Of a DNA stretch of 64,000 bases, positions 18,333 to 26,529 are shown one piece after another. Position 1 is the stretch's first letter, and each line of letters starts with the position of its first letter. The notes below the pieces were generated by a model. The model was given only the letters and a program-made list of their open reading frames with translations. It ran no database searches and had not been told where the DNA came from. This DNA is from Methylobacterium gnaphalii (GTDB lineage Bacteria > Pseudomonadota > Alphaproteobacteria > Rhizobiales > Beijerinckiaceae): positions 1 to 64,000 of the forward strand of contig NZ_BJZV01000017.1 in NCBI RefSeq assembly GCF_007992215.1. Direction: 5' to 3'. Position numbers and translations under genes: made by a program.

Positions 18333-18368
18333 GTCATTCCGGGGACGCGCAGCGGAACCCGGAATGAC
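18333..18368 (+). repeat. REP-like hairpin inside ABC operon
   Basis: Arms GTCATTCCGGG (18333-18343) and CCCGGAATGAC (18358-18368) form an 11-bp stem with a 14-nt loop between the binding-protein gene and the permease gene. Such hairpins protect upstream mRNA and lower downstream expression, fitting the usual excess of binding protein over membrane parts. Confidence 0.65.
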
Positions 18369-18389
18369 GGCTGAGAACAAAGCAAGCCG

Positions 18390-19142
18390 ATGACACTCTT
18401 CCGCTCGACCGGATTGGCGGTCGTGGGGCTCCTCGTCTTCCTTGGCATCTGGGAAGCGGTCCCGCGGCTCGATCTCGTCAACCCGGCCTTCCTGCCGCCG
18501 CCCTCGACCATCCCCGAGGCCTTCCTGAAGGAGGTCAGGAACGGTGGTTGGCTCGTCGCCATAGGGGAGAGCCTGAGCCACTACATCGTCGGCCTCGTCG
18601 TCGGCGCGGGGGCGGGCATCGGGCTCGGGCTGGTCTCCGGCATGTTTCGCTGGTTCGACAACCTCACGGCCTGGATCGTGCGACTGCTGCGCCCGATCCC
18701 CGGTCTCGCCTGGGTGCCTTTCGCGATCATCTGGTTCGGCGTCGAGCCGAGGGCGGCGATCTTCATCATCGCCATCGCGGTCTTCTGGATCGTGTTCTTC
18801 GCAACCCAAGGAGCCGTCAGAGGTGTCGACCGCGACCTCGTCGAGGTGGCGCAGGCCTTCGGCTTCCGCTCGGCCTGGTCGCGCCTCACCAAGATCATGC
18901 TGCCGGCTGCCACGCCCGGCATCCTCGTCGGCCTGCGCACCGCTTTGGGCCAAGCCTGGATGGCGGTGGTGGCCGCGGAAATCTTCGGTGTGCCCGGCAT
19001 CGGCCAGCGGATGATGCAGGCCTCCTCGCTCCTCTCCACCGACATCGTGGTGGTCTACATGCTGACCATGGCCGCGCTCTACGGCCTGTTCGACACGGCC
19101 TTCGTCGCCCTGCAGGGCTGGCTGCTGCGGTGGCGGCCATGA
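18390..19142 (+). CDS. ABC transporter permease (SsuC/TauC type)
   Basis: The product has 250 residues with about six membrane helices. The EAA loop that contacts the ATPase is visible around residues 150-175 (VEVAQAFGFRSAWSRLTKIMLPAATPG), split between the helix EVAQAFG and the loop LPAATPG. It forms the inner-membrane channel with the ATPase encoded downstream. Its stop overlaps that gene's start (ATGA). Confidence 0.9.
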   Translation: MTLFRSTGLAVVGLLVFLGIWEAVPRLDLVNPAFLPPPSTIPEAFLKEVRNGGWLVAIGESLSHYIVGLVVGAGAGIGLGLVSGMFRWFDNLTAWIVRLLRPIPGLAWVPFAIIWFGVEPRAAIFIIAIAVFWIVFFATQGAVRGVDRDLVEVAQAFGFRSAWSRLTKIMLPAATPGILVGLRTALGQAWMAVVAAEIFGVPGIGQRMMQASSLLSTDIVVVYMLTMAALYGLFDTAFVALQGWLLRWRP

Positions 19143-19912
19143 ACGAGACGAAGACCACGGCTCCGATCATCGACATCGCGGGCCTGAGCCTTGCCTACGA
19201 GCGCGACGGCCGGCGCAACGTCATCCTGCAGGAGCTCGACCTTGCGATCCCGCGCGGGCAGTTCCTGGTGATCGTCGGCGAGTCCGGCGTCGGCAAGTCG
19301 ACGCTGCTGCGCGTGCTGATCGACCTCGCCAAGCCGAGCGGCGGCAGGGTCACGCTGAACACCAATCCGCAGACCCGCACGCCGATGGCGCTGGTCTTCC
19401 AGGATGCCCGCCTGCTGCCCTGGCGCCGCGTGCTCTCCAACGTTGCCTTCGGGCTGGAGCGCATGGGCGTGGCCAAGCGCGAGCGCTGCGAGCGCGCGCA
19501 GGCGATGCTCTCTCTGGTCGGCCTCGGCAATCTCGGAGGGCGCTGGCCGCACCAGCTCTCCGGTGGCCAGAGGCAGCGCGTGGCGCTGGCGCGCGCGCTT
19601 GCCGTGGAGCCCGAGGTGCTCCTGATGGACGAGCCGTTCTCGGCGCTCGACAGCTTCACCCGCGAGGGCCTGCAGGACGAGGTCCAGCGCATCCAGCAGA
19701 AGACCGGCAAGACCGTGCTGTTCGTGACCCACGACATCGACGAGGCGGTCTACCTCGCGGACCGCGTGGTGGTGCTCGCCGGCGCCCCGGGCCGGATCGC
19801 GGCCGACGTCACCATCGACCTGCCCCGCCCGCGTCAGCGGCGCGACGCCGGACTGGTCGAGGCCGCGCGGCAACTGCGGAGCGAGCTGTCGCGGCGTTCG
19901 GCGGACCTGTAG
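19139..19912 (+). CDS. ABC transporter ATP-binding protein (SsuB/TauB type)
   Basis: The product has 257 residues with every nucleotide-binding motif: Walker A GESGVGKST, Q-loop VFQDARLLPW, signature LSGGQRQR, Walker B VLLMDEPFSALD and switch His in VTHD. It powers the transporter of the two genes before it, and its start overlaps the permease stop. The LPW after the Q-loop is typical of the nitrate/sulfonate/taurine subfamily. Confidence 0.93.
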   Translation: MNETKTTAPIIDIAGLSLAYERDGRRNVILQELDLAIPRGQFLVIVGESGVGKSTLLRVLIDLAKPSGGRVTLNTNPQTRTPMALVFQDARLLPWRRVLSNVAFGLERMGVAKRERCERAQAMLSLVGLGNLGGRWPHQLSGGQRQRVALARALAVEPEVLLMDEPFSALDSFTREGLQDEVQRIQQKTGKTVLFVTHDIDEAVYLADRVVVLAGAPGRIAADVTIDLPRPRQRRDAGLVEAARQLRSELSRRSADL

Positions 19913-19923
19913 CGCGACCGGCC

Positions 19924-20958
19924 CTACGCGAGGGCCTGCTCGATCACGCCACGCCAGCCGAGGCCACGATAGGTCTCGTAACCGGGCGTGTCGTGGAAGG
20001 CGACGAGTCGGCCCTGCCGATCGAGATAGTGTCCCTGGCTCTGTCCATTCGTCGTCAGCGGATAGCGCTCGCTCAGGATGCCCTGGCCCCCCGAACAGGC
20101 CAGCACCCTGTTGCTGGCATCGAGCAGCATGACGCGGCTGCGCTCACGCTCATCCGGCATCAGGCGCACGCCCTCGACGATGGCACGGGCCTGCGGCTCC
20201 CAGTCGAAATGGATCGCGAGAAAGGCGAGCGGCCGGCCATGGACTTCGCTGCCCTCGCGCACGGAGGCGAGATAGGTTGCGACCTGAGCATTCGCGAGGA
20301 CGGGATGGCGCATGACCTCGGCCGCCTCGAAATCCTCGCCGGAGCGCAGTCGCTGGGCGAGGGCGAACCAGGGCTCACGCGCCGCGTTGTGACCGCGCAC
20401 ATCAAAGCGCTCGGGACGACCATTGGCGATGACGCGCCCGTCGAGTTCGCAAAGCCAGAGGTCGAGATAAACGGTGTAGGAGGACAGGATGACCCCGAGC
20501 CGGCGGCTGGTATGGGCGCAGTTGGCCTCGGTCGGGTCCGCCGCGCCGTCCACCACGGCGGCATCGGTGGCCCACCAGCGCACGTCGCATGTCCGCTCAT
20601 AGAGGTTGCGGTCGATGATCTCGACGGCGTTGAGCGCGAGATCGACGCAGCGGTTGGCGCGCGCCTCTTCGGCCAATCCCGCGACGGCATGGGCGAGTTC
20701 GTCGATGCGCGAGCCCAGGCTGACCCCGAGCCCGGCGGCGATCCGTTCGACTTCCGCCGAGATGGTGCGAACCTCCTGGGCGACGACGGAGAACCCGGCA
20801 CCCTTGTCGCCCGCATGCGCCGCCTCGATCAGCGCGTTGAGCGCCAGAAGCTTCATGCGGCCCGCGATCGACTGGATCGCGTCGAGATTCGACGTGGCGG
20901 TGTTCTTCAGGTTTCGCGTGGAGGCGCCGACGAGTTCGGCGAGCGACGAGGAACTCAT
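19924..20958 (-). CDS. Soluble chemoreceptor-like protein with C-terminal Cache-like domain
   Basis: The 344-residue product starts with a methyl-accepting signalling hairpin (ALNALIEAAHAGDKGAGF and VVAQEVRTISAEVERIA at about 40-75), so only the tip of an MCP coiled coil is present. The rest (about 110-340) looks like a Cache/PAS-type sensor, with NLYERTCDVRWWATD and RGHNAAREPW. No membrane helix is seen, so it should be cytoplasmic with output domain first and sensor last, the reverse of ordinary receptors. The start is uncertain; ATG 20994 is also in frame, and neither has a good ribosome-binding site. Confidence 0.7.
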   Translation of the reverse strand: MSSSSLAELVGASTRNLKNTATSNLDAIQSIAGRMKLLALNALIEAAHAGDKGAGFSVVAQEVRTISAEVERIAAGLGVSLGSRIDELAHAVAGLAEEARANRCVDLALNAVEIIDRNLYERTCDVRWWATDAAVVDGAADPTEANCAHTSRRLGVILSSYTVYLDLWLCELDGRVIANGRPERFDVRGHNAAREPWFALAQRLRSGEDFEAAEVMRHPVLANAQVATYLASVREGSEVHGRPLAFLAIHFDWEPQARAIVEGVRLMPDERERSRVMLLDASNRVLACSGGQGILSERYPLTTNGQSQGHYLDRQGRLVAFHDTPGYETYRGLGWRGVIEQALA

Positions 20959-21295
20959 GGGGCTGCCCGCAAGGTGAGCTGGGCCCAACGCCATGGCGCA
21001 TCTAAGGTTTATCTTGCTTTCTACTTGCTAAATTTGTATTAACTGGACAAAGCGCTTTCTTTATCGGCGCAATTGCAGTATTTTGCAAGTAGGCCGCCAG
21101 ACAGTAGGGCGGGCGGGCTTCAGCTCTTCGGCTCGGTCAGGCCGTTATGCAAAAGATTGCATTGTTCGCGCCCTGCCCCTCCCGCATCTGCCGAGAAACA
21201 ATGCGCGTGTGCTGGGCCGAGGACGGCATCCGTACCCATGGGCCGGGAGCCCAGCTGTAGCCGGGCTCCGTCTCGATCTCAGCCTGGATGCTGCT
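20959..21295. other. Intergenic region without recognisable feature
   Basis: This 337-bp stretch has an AT-richer part (21005-21085) upstream of the minus-strand chemoreceptor gene that may hold its promoter. I see no convincing gene, RNA or repeat in the rest. Confidence 0.5.
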
Positions 21296-22435
21296 CTATG
21301 GCGCCGGCGCGCCTCCCGGTCCTTCTGGCGAGTTCGCACCGTCAGTCGCCGCCTTCGGGCTCGCCATGAACTCGGCGAGATGGCTCTTCCAGAGCTTGGC
21401 GTAGCGCAGCGACTGGTGGCCGTGCGTGTCGGGCGAGGTCGGGACCAGCACGAAGCGGCCCTGCTTCACCTTTTCCATGGCGGAGTTCATCACGTCGAGC
21501 TGAGGCGGGTTCAACTCGTCATCGGCGAAGTTTACGGCGAGCAGCGGCGCCTTGATCCGGTCGAGCGCTGGAAGGGGGTCGTAGTCGTAGGACGAGTCGA
21601 ACCAGTACAGCCAGTCGTTGGCGTCGACCTTGCCGACGAAGTTGCCGGCGAGCTTGTCGAACATCTGCTTGGCCCCCTCGTTCGTCGGGGCGTCCTTCTG
21701 CAGGCCGAGCACGCTCTCGGTCATGATGTTGAAGATCGGCAGCACCTTCAGGAAGTGGGTCGGCTGCTCGGTATAGTCGCCGCCCTTGTAGCCGGGATCA
21801 TTGCGGATGTTCTCGATGAGAAGGCGCCGCCACAGCGCGTTGCGGCCGCTGACCTGGATCGGCTGGCTCGCCACCGCCATGATCAGGTCCATGGAGTCGG
21901 GGTAGCGCTCGCCCCACATCCAGGCCTGCATCCCGCCCATCGAGGTGCCCATCACGAGCCGCAGATGCTTGATGCCGAGCCCCTCGGTAACGAGACGGTA
22001 TTGGCCCTCGACGACGTCGGCATAGCCGTAGCGCGGAAACTTCGCCTTGAGGCCATCGGAGGGTTTCGACGAGCCGCCACGGCCGATCCCGTCCGGCAGG
22101 ATCACGTAATATTTGGAGACGTCGAGGGGCGCACCCTCGGCGAAGAGGTCCGGGCCGAGGCTCGGGATCAGGAACTGCTTGCCGGTGCCGGTGGTGCCGT
22201 GCAGCGCGAGCACCGCATTGTCGATCTCGCCGGCGGCGTTCTTATGCGGCGTGCCGAGGGTGGTGTAGTGCAGCTTGACCTCGGGCAGGGTCTCGCCGCC
22301 GGAGAACTTGAAGTTCTTGGCGACGTAGTCGCCCTCCTGCTGGTTCGCAAAACCGGCCGGCGCCGCCCAGGCCGCGACCGACCCCAGCATCAGGGCCGCC
22401 CCCGCCAATCCGCTGCGAAGATACGAAAGGGTCAT
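21296..22435 (-). CDS. Exported alpha/beta hydrolase, MetX-like
   Basis: The product has 379 residues with a signal peptide (SYLRSGLAGAALMLGSVAAWA). The body has the homoserine O-acetyltransferase-like fold: HGTTGTGKQFL oxyanion region, nucleophile elbow GTSMGG, an Asp in VNFADDELNPP and a late His in SPDTHGHQS. True MetX is cytoplasmic, and an exported copy is unlikely to make methionine precursors, so an esterase or other acyl-transfer role in the periplasm is more plausible. GGGAG stands upstream of ATG 22435. Confidence 0.8.
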   Translation of the reverse strand: MTLSYLRSGLAGAALMLGSVAAWAAPAGFANQQEGDYVAKNFKFSGGETLPEVKLHYTTLGTPHKNAAGEIDNAVLALHGTTGTGKQFLIPSLGPDLFAEGAPLDVSKYYVILPDGIGRGGSSKPSDGLKAKFPRYGYADVVEGQYRLVTEGLGIKHLRLVMGTSMGGMQAWMWGERYPDSMDLIMAVASQPIQVSGRNALWRRLLIENIRNDPGYKGGDYTEQPTHFLKVLPIFNIMTESVLGLQKDAPTNEGAKQMFDKLAGNFVGKVDANDWLYWFDSSYDYDPLPALDRIKAPLLAVNFADDELNPPQLDVMNSAMEKVKQGRFVLVPTSPDTHGHQSLRYAKLWKSHLAEFMASPKAATDGANSPEGPGGAPAP

Positions 22436-22564
22436 GGCCTCAGCACTCCCTGATCGAGGACGAAGGCTGCAAGGCTCGTCCACTGCCAAGCCGATCTGAC
22501 GCGTCGACGGGCGCCGGTCAATCGCTGGTCGACCAAGTTCCACGACTGGAAGCGGGAGCGCGGC

Positions 22565-23191
22565 TCAGGCGGATTTGCGGAAGACGAGGCAGAAGTTGTT
22601 GGCCGGCATCGGAACACGCTCCGCGGGCTGCATTCCGTGCGCCGCCGCTGCCTGTTCGAGAGCGGCGACATCCCGGATGCCCCAGCGCGGATCGCGCATC
22701 CGCAGGCTGGCATCGAAGGCGCTGTTACTTGGCGCGGTGTGGGTCCCGTCCACAGTGAAGGGTCCGTAGAGCAGAAGCGGGCCGCCCTTCTCCAGCACGC
22801 GCCCTGCCCCGGCCATCAGGCCCTCGGCGGCCGGCCAGGGTGCGATGTGGACCATGTTGATCGACACCACCGCGTCGGCGTGCTCCAGCGGCCAGAGCGG
22901 CGCCTCGGCATCGAGCGCCAGTGCCGGGCGCAGGTTGCCGAGGCTGGCGGAGCGGGCATGGGCACTGATGCTCCTGAGTGCGGCCGGATCGGGATCACTC
23001 GGCTGCCAGGTGAGCCCCGGAAGTGCGCGGGCGAAATGCACGGCGTGCTCGCCCGAGCCGCTCGCAATCTCGAGCACGAGCCCGGAGGCCGGCAGCACCC
23101 ACCGCAGCACGTCGAGGATCACCTCGCGGTTGCGGGCAGCCGATGGGGAGAAGAGCGCGTCGCCGTCAGAGTCCGATCCGGGTGTGGTCAT
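22565..23191 (-). CDS. DUF938 family SAM-dependent methyltransferase-like protein
   Basis: The product has 208 residues. FSPSAARNREVILDVL and VLEIASGSGEHAVHFA (SAM-binding glycine motif) followed by WQPSDPD, and the later DAVVSINMVHIAPW and LLLYGPF, match the DUF938 family. The substrate is unknown. The start at 23191 was chosen from the family N-terminus; an in-frame ATG further upstream also exists, and no strong ribosome-binding site is visible. Confidence 0.8.
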   Translation of the reverse strand: MTTPGSDSDGDALFSPSAARNREVILDVLRWVLPASGLVLEIASGSGEHAVHFARALPGLTWQPSDPDPAALRSISAHARSASLGNLRPALALDAEAPLWPLEHADAVVSINMVHIAPWPAAEGLMAGAGRVLEKGGPLLLYGPFTVDGTHTAPSNSAFDASLRMRDPRWGIRDVAALEQAAAAHGMQPAERVPMPANNFCLVFRKSA

Positions 23192-23506
23192 GGAGCCGAG
23201 TATCGTGGGAGCGGAGGGCGCGTGAATGGCGGGCCGAGCCCACCCGCCGGCCTGGCGATCGTGCGTCCCCTCTCGATGGCGGCAGGCCGCCGACTTAGCT
23301 CGCTCGCGCCACGGCGCTTCGGTCGGTGGGTCGATGAGCGTCTGCAGGACGCGTGCGACAATCGGCATCGCAGAGGCGGGAACGCGATCTTCAGACAGTG
23401 CGACGAAGACTGCAAGTCATCGACGTCGAAGGCGTGATGCCCTCGTCCCTGCAGGCGTGACGACCAATCCGTCGCGCGCAACGCCACCCGCGGATCGTCT
23501 GGACCC
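23192..23506. other. Intergenic region without recognisable feature
   Basis: No family-like protein, RNA or repeat stands out in these 315 bp. A short plus-strand frame ending at 23437 is rich in Arg and Cys and looks like chance. Confidence 0.4.
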
Positions 23507-23764
23507 ATGCAGAGCGTCAGAAAAAAGAGAGCGGCCTTGGCCCTCGTCGAGGCGGAGACGCGCAACTCGGCCGCCCGGACTGCGAGGCAGGTCAAAGATG
23601 CCGCACAGACCAGCCTTTCGCGCGTGATCTCGGCGCCGCAGCGGGTCGAAGTCTGGTGCGACACCCGGACGTCGCACGATCTGCGCGTTCATGTCTACGG
23701 GCCCGACCTCTTCGGTGGCTTCACCGTGAGGCTGCAACCGTGCGGCCGCCGAACCCTTCACTGA
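23507..23764 (+). CDS. Hypothetical protein
   Basis: This would encode 85 residues: a basic, Ala-rich helical N-terminal half and a C-terminal half with alternating strands (VEVWCDTRTSHDLRVHVYG). Third codon positions are mostly G or C, as in neighbouring genes. No family is recognised and no strong ribosome-binding site is seen. It converges on the ankyrin gene, ending 10 bp from its stop. Confidence 0.35.
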   Translation: MQSVRKKRAALALVEAETRNSAARTARQVKDAAQTSLSRVISAPQRVEVWCDTRTSHDLRVHVYGPDLFGGFTVRLQPCGRRTLH

Positions 23765-23774
23765 CCGGCCGGCC

Positions 23775-24149
23775 TCACCGGCGCGCGTGAGCCTTGCTGC
23801 TCTCGTCCCGCGCGCAGTGCTCCCGCAGCAGCCGGACAATGCTCGTCTCCCCTTTCGACGCCGCGGCGGCGAGCGGGGTCTCGCCGTGATCGTTGGCGAG
23901 TTCCGGGTCGCCGCCAGCTTCGAGGATGACGCGCGTCGCCGCCTCCTGGCCGTGCACGGCGGCGAGCATCAGCAGGCTGTCGCCGCGGGCATTGCGGAGA
24001 TTGGCCGGCAGGCCGTGCTCGAAGAGTTCGGACAGCTCCGCCGCGTGCCCTGCTTCGGCGAACTGGAAGATGCGGCCGGCGAAGGCGAGGGCTTCGTCGT
24101 CGAGAAGCGGGATCGTGGCGCTCTCAGGATGGGACTGCATTCCGAACAT
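23775..24149 (-). CDS. Ankyrin-repeat protein
   Basis: The 124-residue product is a short three-repeat ankyrin protein: AGHAAELSELFEHGLPANLRN, then GDSLLMLAAVHGQEAATRVILEAGGDPELAN, then GETPLAAAASKGETSIVRLLREH (consensus TPL and GHxE-like positions kept; each repeat is cited separately). Such small proteins mediate protein contacts; the partner is unknown. Start choice is open: ATG 24140, 24149 and 24188 are in frame, and the last lies in a 20-bp palindrome. Confidence 0.75.
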   Translation of the reverse strand: MFGMQSHPESATIPLLDDEALAFAGRIFQFAEAGHAAELSELFEHGLPANLRNARGDSLLMLAAVHGQEAATRVILEAGGDPELANDHGETPLAAAASKGETSIVRLLREHCARDESSKAHARR

Positions 24150-24177
24150 CTCTTCGCGCAAGGAAGCAGCCATCTGG

Positions 24178-24197
24178 GGTCGGCGCATGCGCCGACC
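24178..24197. repeat. Perfect 20-bp palindrome
   Basis: GGTCGGCGCATGCGCCGACC is its own reverse complement over all 20 bases. It lies at the upstream edge of the ankyrin gene and contains one of its possible start codons. It could be an operator or a cruciform/hairpin in the leader. Confidence 0.5.
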
Positions 24198-24438
24198 AGC
24201 CTTGCCGATCCAAAAAGTTGGGGCAGTGATGAGAGCGACGCCGCGACTCAGGCGCCGAACCTCGTGAGCCGGCTTGTATCGCGACGCCCCGGATTTGTCG
24301 CCGATTCGTTGGCTGTGTGCGCTGCGAAATTCGCAGAAACGTCATCCGCGGCGTTCCAGCTCCCTGCCGACTGGCACCTCTGTCTAGTCCTTGCTCGGTC
24401 TTGCGGCCGTCTCCCACGCAGCTCCTGCCGAGCCTGCC

Positions 24439-25155
24439 TCAGGCGGCAACCGGAACTGGCTTCAGCCCACCGAAGCGTCTGTCGCGCCGCGCGAAGTCGG
24501 CGACGGCGGCGGCGAGGTCGGCCTCCCCGAAATCCGGCCACATCCGGTCGGTGAAGTGCAACTCGGCATAGGCTGCCTCCCAGAGCAGGAAGTCGGAGAG
24601 CCGCTTCTCGCCGCCGGTGCGGATGAGGAGGTCGACGTCGCCCGGGCCACCGACATCGTCGCGCAGGGCCCGGTCGAGATCTTCGCGGGAGGCCTCCGGG
24701 CCGAGCCCTGCGGCCGCGGCCAGGATCGCGTCGCGGGACGAGTAGTCGACGGCGATGCGCAGGGAGAGCTTGGTGCCGGCGGCGGTGGCCGCCTCGGCCC
24801 GCTCGATTGCCTCGGGAATGCCGGCGGGCAGCCGGTCGCGGCGGCCGAACACCGTGAGCCGGGTGCCGGTGCGGGCGAGACGCCCGGTCTCGGAGCGCAG
24901 ATAGGCCTTCAGCAGCCGCATCAGCCCGACCACCTCGGTCTCGGGGCGCTTCCAGTTGTCGCTGGCGAAGGCGAACAGCGTCAGGGTGCCGATGCCGAGA
25001 TCCGGCGCCGCCTCGGCGGTGCGCCGGATCGCCTCGACACCCATGCGGTGCCCGGCGCCGCGCGGAAGCCCGCGCTGCGTGGCCCAGCGGCCATTGCCGT
25101 CCATGATGATCGCGGCGTGCAGGCCTCGTCTGCCATCGGCATCGGGTCGCATCAT
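24439..25155 (-). CDS. Isoprenyl transferase, UppS-like
   Basis: The product has 238 residues with the cis-prenyltransferase motifs [33 protein letters not shown], and [19 protein letters not shown] with [14 protein letters not shown]. The enzyme adds isopentenyl units in cis to an allylic diphosphate. The usual RTSGE is RTGGE and RLSNF is RLSDF, and the gene is not in the frr-cdsA-dxr cluster where the housekeeping uppS normally sits, so it is probably a paralogue. ATG 25155 has GGAGA upstream. An in-frame ATG at 25260 overlaps the regulator stop (TGATG) and is an alternative that would couple them. Confidence 0.85.
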   Translation of the reverse strand: MMRPDADGRRGLHAAIIMDGNGRWATQRGLPRGAGHRMGVEAIRRTAEAAPDLGIGTLTLFAFASDNWKRPETEVVGLMRLLKAYLRSETGRLARTGTRLTVFGRRDRLPAGIPEAIERAEAATAAGTKLSLRIAVDYSSRDAILAAAAGLGPEASREDLDRALRDDVGGPGDVDLLIRTGGEKRLSDFLLWEAAYAELHFTDRMWPDFGEADLAAAVADFARRDRRFGGLKPVPVAA

Positions 25156-25259
25156 CAAGTCTCCGCGCTCGGGATGATCCCTAAGGTCTGGAAGAAACCG
25201 GCCACGATCATCCGATGAGCCAGTTAAGGTGGCATTTTCACGGTCGAGAACCGACGACA

Positions 25260-25649
25260 TCAGGTCGGTTCTGCGAAGGGGTCGGCCACGCGATGGGCGG
25301 TCTCGGCCGCCGGCCCTGCGCCCTTGGCCGCGTCGCGCACCACCTGCTCCAGCACGCCGAGATATTGCAGGAAGCGCGTGCGGCCCTTCGGCGTGAGCCG
25401 GCAGATCGTCTGCGGGCGGTTCTGGTCGTAGCCCTTCTCCAGGGCGACGAGATCCGCCTCCTGCAGCACGGCCAGGTGCCGGCTGAGATTGCCATCGGTC
25501 AGGCCGCACAGGCGGCGCAGGTCCGGAAAGGCGAGGCCCTTGGGATGGGCCACCAGCGAGGTCAGCACGGACAGCCGCGCCTTCTCGTGGATCAGCCGGT
25601 CGAGCCCCTCGTAGGAGAAGCGGCCGTCGATGGCCTCAGAGAGCGGCAT
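25260..25649 (-). CDS. Winged-helix transcriptional regulator
   Basis: The product has 129 residues. A winged-helix fold is visible: [20 protein letters not shown], recognition helix [19 protein letters not shown], and wing [20 protein letters not shown]. It matches the small ArsR/MarR-like regulators that come with a membrane protein. Its start overlaps the end of the membrane-protein gene by 14 bp, so they are one operon. The 17-bp inverted repeat at 26290 is the likely operator. Confidence 0.85.
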   Translation of the reverse strand: MPLSEAIDGRFSYEGLDRLIHEKARLSVLTSLVAHPKGLAFPDLRRLCGLTDGNLSRHLAVLQEADLVALEKGYDQNRPQTICRLTPKGRTRFLQYLGVLEQVVRDAAKGAGPAAETAHRVADPFAEPT

Positions 25650-26265
25650 CGGAGCCTCCTTGGTCGCGCATCATGGCGCGGTACATGATCACGGCGAGCA
25701 TGGCCTGTCCGATGGCGAAGGGCAGGCCCATCAGCCAGGGCGAGAGCCGGTGGTCGCCGCTGGCCAGAGCGAAAACCGACAATCCGGCAAGGAGATACCA
25801 GGCCCCGGCGAGCTGCACGGCCTTCGGCAGGATGCGGGCGGCAGCGAAGAGGCCGAGGCCGGTCAGCACCTGCCACAGCCCGGGCAGCATCCAAACCTCT
25901 CCCGGAGCGAACCGCCCGAAGACCAGGGCGAGGCAGAGGCCGGCGCCGGCAGCCGGGAGAAAACTCTCGATGGCGCTGGTCACCATCTCGTCGGCAAGGC
26001 CCGAATGCAGGCGCCGCGAGCGCCGCACGGTCTCCACGCCGATCAAGGTGAAGGCCAAGGCCGCCGCCGCGATCCAGGCTCCGAAATAGAGGAGAGGTTT
26101 CGTCGTCGGTTCGTCGATCAGGACGGCCTGAAGGCAGGCAGTAGCGACGGCGATGATCCCCGTCGCCGCGAGCGTCGCGGAACCCAGCCCGCGGAACGCC
26201 GTCTCGCGGGCGATCTGCGTGCGGATCGCGACGATGTCCGCCAATGCCTTGTCGAGATCCCGCAT
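25636..26265 (-). CDS. Multi-pass membrane protein paired with regulator
   Basis: The product has 209 residues with about six hydrophobic segments after a short charged N-terminus ([18 protein letters not shown]). No catalytic motif is seen. Pairs of a six-helix membrane protein and a small winged-helix regulator are widespread in bacteria and mostly uncharacterised; the membrane protein may sense a signal for, or be controlled by, the regulator. GGGAGG and GAGG precede ATG 26265. Confidence 0.7.
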   Translation of the reverse strand: MRDLDKALADIVAIRTQIARETAFRGLGSATLAATGIIAVATACLQAVLIDEPTTKPLLYFGAWIAAAALAFTLIGVETVRRSRRLHSGLADEMVTSAIESFLPAAGAGLCLALVFGRFAPGEVWMLPGLWQVLTGLGLFAAARILPKAVQLAGAWYLLAGLSVFALASGDHRLSPWLMGLPFAIGQAMLAVIMYRAMMRDQGGSDAAL

Positions 26266-26289
26266 GAGCCTCGCCCTCCCGCGACTCAA

Positions 26290-26306
26290 ACTTTGCATCG
26301 TAAAGT
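26290..26306. promoter_or_regulatory. Candidate operator of regulator/membrane-protein operon
   Basis: ACTTTGCATCGTAAAGT is an imperfect 17-bp inverted repeat (arms ACTTT/AAAGT) centred about 33 bp upstream of the membrane-protein start, in an AT-richer pocket. Its position fits autorepression by the winged-helix protein of the same operon. Confidence 0.45.
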
Positions 26307-26529
26307 AGATGCCAAAGCAGAGTCGGGCAAGTCATTCGATGGGGGTGCTTTTTGGAATTCAACGTTGCGCGTTCATGGGGATCGGGGCGCTGTTTGCCTG
26401 TCCTCAGCCCGCGGCCGGTGCCGGCGTCGGGGAGGCGGCGCATCACATCTTCTTGACGGGATGGGGCATCTTCCTCGCGGGACGGCCCGCGGGGTTTTTC
26501 GCAAGCCGTATAAGGTCCATATTCCCGCC

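Noticed and set aside
23220..23437. Plus-strand frame after the DUF938 gene
   Set aside because: Arg/Cys-rich chance composition and no start signal.
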